A stretch of DNA of 9,469 bases from Mycobacterium paraffinicum (GTDB lineage Bacteria; Actinomycetota; Actinomycetes; Mycobacteriales; Mycobacteriaceae), in assembly GCF_001907675.1 (NCBI RefSeq), contig NZ_MPNT01000066.1:1-9469 (forward strand), in the 5' to 3' direction. The position numbers were made by a program, and so were the translations under genes. This document shows, piece by piece, positions 6,880-9,469 of this stretch; position 1 is the stretch's first letter, and each line of letters starts with the position of its first letter. The notes under the pieces were generated by a model. The model was not told where the DNA came from. It ran no database searches and worked only from the letters and a program-made list of their open reading frames with translations.

Positions 6880-7086
6880 TGTTCGCCTGAGCGCCAGACC
6901 CGTTCGCGACGGCCGCCCAACGTCCTTGTGGCGGGGAAGGCTTTTCATCACCCGCGGTACGGTCAGGGCCCCGCCGTCGAACACGCACAATTCGCGCGTC
7001 GCTACCGAAATCGCCGGGATTGATATCACAATGGCAAGCTAGGGCATCTCACAGGTGCTGCGCAGGACCGGAAGGACCGATAGGCG
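6880..7086. other. Spacer before embR, no gene seen
   Basis: About 200 bases between the hairpin and the embR start. No small gene with a ribosome site was found. It must hold the embR promoter unless embR is read from upstream; I see no clear TANNNT element. The palindrome GATATC lies at 7022-7027. A ribosome site AAGGA (7072-7076) stands 10 bases before the embR ATG. One arm of a long-range inverted repeat (6978-6988) also lies here. Confidence 0.6.
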
Positions 7087-8229
7087 ATGGTGGACAAGCG
7101 TCTCGAACTCGGTCTGCTCGGACCGTTGGAGATGATTGTCGACGGGACCCTGGTGGCCTTGGGTACGCCCAAACAGCGGGCGGTGCTGGCCATGCTGCTG
7201 ATGAACCACAACAGTCCGGTCGGGGTCGACCGGTTGATCACGGCCCTCTGGGACGACGAGCCGCCGTCGGGTGCACGGGCCAGCATCCATTCCTATGTAT
7301 CCAATTTGCGCAAGCTGCTCAGCACCGCCGGCATCGACCCCCGGGTGGTGCTGGCGGCGGCGCCCCCGGGATACCGGCTCAGTGTCGCCGAAACCGCTTA
7401 CGATCTCGGACGCTTCATCGCGGAGAAGACCGCGGGCGTGCATGCGGCCGCAACGGGCAAATTCGAAGAAGCCAGCCGGCACCTGACGGCCGCGTTGGCC
7501 CAGTGGCGCGGACCGGTGCTGGAGGACTTACGCGAGTTCCAGTTCGTCGACACCTTCGCCACTTCCCTTGTCGAGGAAAAGATTCTGGTCCACGGCGCAA
7601 AAGCGGAGGCCGAAATCGCTTGCGGGCGTGCGTCCGCGGTGATCACGGAACTAGAGGCGCTGACGGCCGAACACCCCTATCGCGAGCCGCTGTGGGCGCA
7701 GTTGATCACCGCCTACTACCTCACCGACCGGCAATCCGACGCCTTGGCCGCCTATCGACGCGTCAAGACCACGCTCGCCGACGACCTGGGGATCGATCCG
7801 GGCCCGACGCTGCGGTCGCTCAACGAGCAGATCCTGCGGCAGGAACCGCTCGACGTGAAACGCACCGCCAAGACCGCCGCCGTCGACACGGTAACGGTGC
7901 TCGAACAACACACCATGGTGTCCGGGCAGAAGGCGATCGCTTACCTGCACGAGACGTCGGGACGCAGTTATCCGCTGCGAGCGGCGGCCACCCGGATCGG
8001 GCGGCTGCCGGACAACGACATCGTCCTCGACAGCCCCAAGGTCAGCCGCCACCACGCCGTGATCGTCGACACGGGAACCAGCTTCATCATCAACGACCTC
8101 CGGTCGTCCAACGGCGTTCACGTGCAGCAAGAGCGGATCCGCTCGGCCGCCACCCTGCGCGACGGCGACCAAGTCCGGATCTGCGACCACGAGTTCACGT
8201 TCCAGATCGCCTCGGACACCCAGGTTTAG
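7087..8229 (+). CDS. embR: Transcriptional regulator EmbR (SARP/AfsR type with FHA domain)
   Basis: A 380-residue cytoplasmic DNA-binding protein, close in sequence and length to M. tuberculosis EmbR (388). Domains: winged-helix OmpR-like DNA-binding region at about 6-97, with Ser-Tyr-Val-Ser-Asn-Leu-Arg-Lys-Leu-Leu at 69-78; bacterial transcriptional activator (BTAD) helical domain at about 104-250; and a C-terminal FHA domain at about 284-376. The FHA residues that bind phosphothreonine are present: Arg306 in Ile-Gly-Arg, Ser320 in Val-Ser-Arg-His-His, and Asn342 in Ser-Ser-Asn-Gly. They correspond to Arg312, Ser326 and Asn348 of M. tuberculosis EmbR. In that species EmbR is phosphorylated by PknH and activates embCAB, which encodes the arabinosyltransferases targeted by ethambutol. 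The embCAB genes are not in this window, but pknH follows in the same direction. The ATG at 7087 has AAGGA ten bases upstream; a GTG at 7090 is possible. Confidence 0.95.
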   Translation: MVDKRLELGLLGPLEMIVDGTLVALGTPKQRAVLAMLLMNHNSPVGVDRLITALWDDEPPSGARASIHSYVSNLRKLLSTAGIDPRVVLAAAPPGYRLSVAETAYDLGRFIAEKTAGVHAAATGKFEEASRHLTAALAQWRGPVLEDLREFQFVDTFATSLVEEKILVHGAKAEAEIACGRASAVITELEALTAEHPYREPLWAQLITAYYLTDRQSDALAAYRRVKTTLADDLGIDPGPTLRSLNEQILRQEPLDVKRTAKTAAVDTVTVLEQHTMVSGQKAIAYLHETSGRSYPLRAAATRIGRLPDNDIVLDSPKVSRHHAVIVDTGTSFIINDLRSSNGVHVQQERIRSAATLRDGDQVRICDHEFTFQIASDTQV

Positions 8230-8258
8230 GCGTTCGGCCGGCAGCTCAGTCCGAGCGG

Positions 8259-8370
8259 ATTGGGTGTTTGTGGTGCCGGGGGCTTACGGTCGTGGTTGCT
8301 GGGTGTGGGGGTTGCGGCCTCGCGGTGTGCCCGGCAATTGTGGGGTGTCGGTGCTGTGGTGGTTGGGTGA
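8259..8370 (+). other. G/T-rich spacer between embR and pknH
   Basis: The coding-like strand is dominated by G and T, unlike the balanced G/C of the genes around it. It has six G tracts of three or more: 8262-8264, 8278-8282, 8301-8303, 8307-8311, 8342-8345 and 8365-8367. TACGGT at 8285-8290 fits TANNNT and could be a pknH -10, with TTGGGT at 8260-8265 as a poor -35. No gene is supported on either strand. Confidence 0.5.
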
Positions 8371-8382
8371 CAAGGATCAACG

Positions 8383-9469
8383 ATGAGTGATGAGCAGGCC
8401 TCGCGGGTGGGCACGGATTTCGGGCCGTATCACCTAAAACGGCTGTTGGGCCGGGGTGGGATGGGGGAGGTCTATGAGGCCGAGCACACCGTCAAGGAGT
8501 GGACGGTGGCGGTCAAGCTGCTCTCGGAGACCTTCAGCAAGGACCCGGTGTTTCGGGAGCGGATGAAACGCGAAGCCCGCACCGCCGGTCGTTTGCAGGA
8601 ACCGCACGTGGTGCCCATCCATGACTACGGCGAAATCGACGGGCAGATGTTTTTGGAGATGCGCCTCGTCGAGGGCACCGACTTAAACAGCGTGCTCAAA
8701 CGCTTCGGTCCGCTGGCCCCGCCGCGCGCGGTGGCCATCATCACCCAGATCGCCTCGGCCCTCGATGCCGCCCATGCCGCCGGGGTGATGCACCGCGACG
8801 TCAAACCGCAAAACATTCTGGTCACCCGTGATGATTTCGCCTATCTGGTGGACTTCGGCATCGCCAGCGCGACCACCGATGAAAAGCTCACCCAGTTGGG
8901 CACCGCGGTCGGGACGTGGAAATACATGGCCCCGGAACGGTTTTCCAACGCCGAGGTCACCTACCGCGCCGACATCTACGCCCTGGCCTGCGTGCTCTAC
9001 GAATGCCTCACCGGCTCCCCGCCGTATCGGGCCGACAGCGTCAGTGTCCTCGTCACCGCGCACATGATGGATCCGATCCCTCAGCCGACGGCCTTGCGCC
9101 CCGGCATCCCCAAGGCTTTCGATGCGGTGATCGCTCGTGGGATGGCCAAAAAGCCCGCCGACCGCTACGCCAGCGCCGGCGACCTGGCCCTGGCCGCCCA
9201 CGAAGCACTCAGCGACCCCGACCAAGACCACGCCGCCACCATCTTGCGCCGCAGCCAAGAAGCCACCCTGCCCGGCACCGTCACACTCGGCCCGCGGCCC
9301 GCGCTCGCGGACACCGCCATGGCGCCGCCACCGACCCCGGCGGCCAGCACGCCGCCGCCGTCAACGCCCATTCCGCCGCCCACTCCCGCGCCCAACCCGC
9401 CGCCCGGCTCCACCCCGGGGCCCGGCTCTGTGACGCGTCGGGCGCGGCGCGCGGGGGGGGGGGGGGGGG
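8383..9469 (+). CDS. pknH: Ser/Thr protein kinase PknH, 5' part
   Basis: The frame is open from the ATG at 8383 to the end of the window; about 362 residues are visible and the gene runs on. AAGGA at 8372-8376 is a good ribosome site, six bases upstream. Kinase domain at about 16-276: Gly-rich loop Gly23-x-Gly-Gly-Met-Gly28, ATP Lys45, helix-C Glu64, His-Arg-Asp at 137-139 followed by Lys141 and Asn144, Asp-Phe-Gly at 157-159, activation-loop Thr170 and Thr174, and Ala-Pro-Glu at 183-185. Thr170 matches the main activating autophosphorylation site of M. tuberculosis PknH, and the N-terminus is very like that protein. After the kinase comes a Pro-rich linker from about 299. The transmembrane helix and the extracellular PknH sensor domain that should follow are missing because the sequence stops. 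PknH phosphorylates EmbR, the product of the gene just upstream. The last residues before the end run into a G homopolymer and should not be trusted. Confidence 0.95.
   Translation, partial: MSDEQASRVGTDFGPYHLKRLLGRGGMGEVYEAEHTVKEWTVAVKLLSETFSKDPVFRERMKREARTAGRLQEPHVVPIHDYGEIDGQMFLEMRLVEGTDLNSVLKRFGPLAPPRAVAIITQIASALDAAHAAGVMHRDVKPQNILVTRDDFAYLVDFGIASATTDEKLTQLGTAVGTWKYMAPERFSNAEVTYRADIYALACVLYECLTGSPPYRADSVSVLVTAHMMDPIPQPTALRPGIPKAFDAVIARGMAKKPADRYASAGDLALAAHEALSDPDQDHAATILRRSQEATLPGTVTLGPRPALADTAMAPPPTPAASTPPPSTPIPPPTPAPNPPPGSTPGPGSVTRRARRAGGGGG
9453..9469. other. 17-base G run at the window end, likely artefact
   Basis: Seventeen consecutive G form the last bases of the window, directly after a Pro-rich linker that turns into an Arg/Ala run. 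Long terminal G runs arise when two-colour sequencers call absent signal as G, or when an assembly breaks in low-complexity GC-rich DNA. It would read as Gly codons in pknH, which I do not believe. Confidence 0.75.

Noticed and set aside
7020..8390. 456-codon frame overlapping embR
   Set aside because: It is a shifted frame over embR, with low-complexity Arg/Gly/Pro-rich translation. EmbR domains are clear in the other frame.
8226..8414. 62-codon minus-strand frame in the embR-pknH spacer
   Set aside because: Its Pro/Thr-rich translation only mirrors the G/T-rich composition, and it runs into the pknH start. I saw no supporting domain.
1..9469. CRISPR array, tRNA, rRNA, insertion sequence or phage attachment site
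   Set aside because: I saw no regularly spaced repeats, cloverleaf, transposase or terminal inverted repeats. The HNH gene belongs to the 13E12 family that can host phage integration in M. tuberculosis, but no prophage genes are present.

Overview
The window is high-GC DNA from a mycobacterium, most likely a slow-growing species outside the M. tuberculosis complex. Three things point there: an EmbR-PknH pair, a tandem DUF3558 lipoprotein pair matching LprB and LprC, and a DUF222/HNH nuclease of the 13E12 family. From remembered M. tuberculosis gene order, most of the window corresponds to the Rv1276c-Rv1266c block, read here in the opposite orientation. I ran no alignment, so the species is open.

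Layout, left to right. (1) 1-542: 3' part of a DUF222/HNH endonuclease gene with an all-Asp tail. (2) 551-1060: SixA-type phosphohistidine phosphatase (Rv1276c-like); its ribosome site overlaps the stop codon of the HNH gene. (3) 1064-2160, minus strand: lprB then lprC, overlapping by ATGA and converging on the phosphatase gene with a 3-base gap. (4) 2161-2343: divergent promoter region with two palindromes. (5) 2344-5996: two overlapping ABC exporter half-transporters (Rv1273c/Rv1272c-like), probably a heterodimer with one degenerate and one consensus ATP site. (6) 5997-6130: a short spacer crowded with symmetrical elements, ending in a hairpin that buries the ribosome site of the next gene. 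(7) 6131-6823: a secreted C39-like cysteine peptidase, followed by a strong hairpin terminator candidate. (8) 7087-8229: embR, a SARP-type regulator with an FHA domain. (9) 8383-9469: 5' part of pknH, cut by the window end inside its proline-rich linker, just after a run of 17 G that looks like an assembly artefact.

How the genes fit together: PknH is a membrane Ser/Thr kinase whose phosphothreonines are read by the FHA domain of EmbR, which controls arabinosyltransferase (embCAB) expression in M. tuberculosis. The residues needed for this are present in both proteins. The rest of the block is envelope-directed: two lipoproteins, an exporter and a secreted peptidase-like protein.

No wholly new system is evident. 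The parts most worth a second look are the 5' leader of the secreted peptidase gene, the peptidase itself beside a cell-wall kinase/regulator pair, and the asymmetric ABC pair. No tRNA, rRNA, CRISPR array or insertion sequence was seen.
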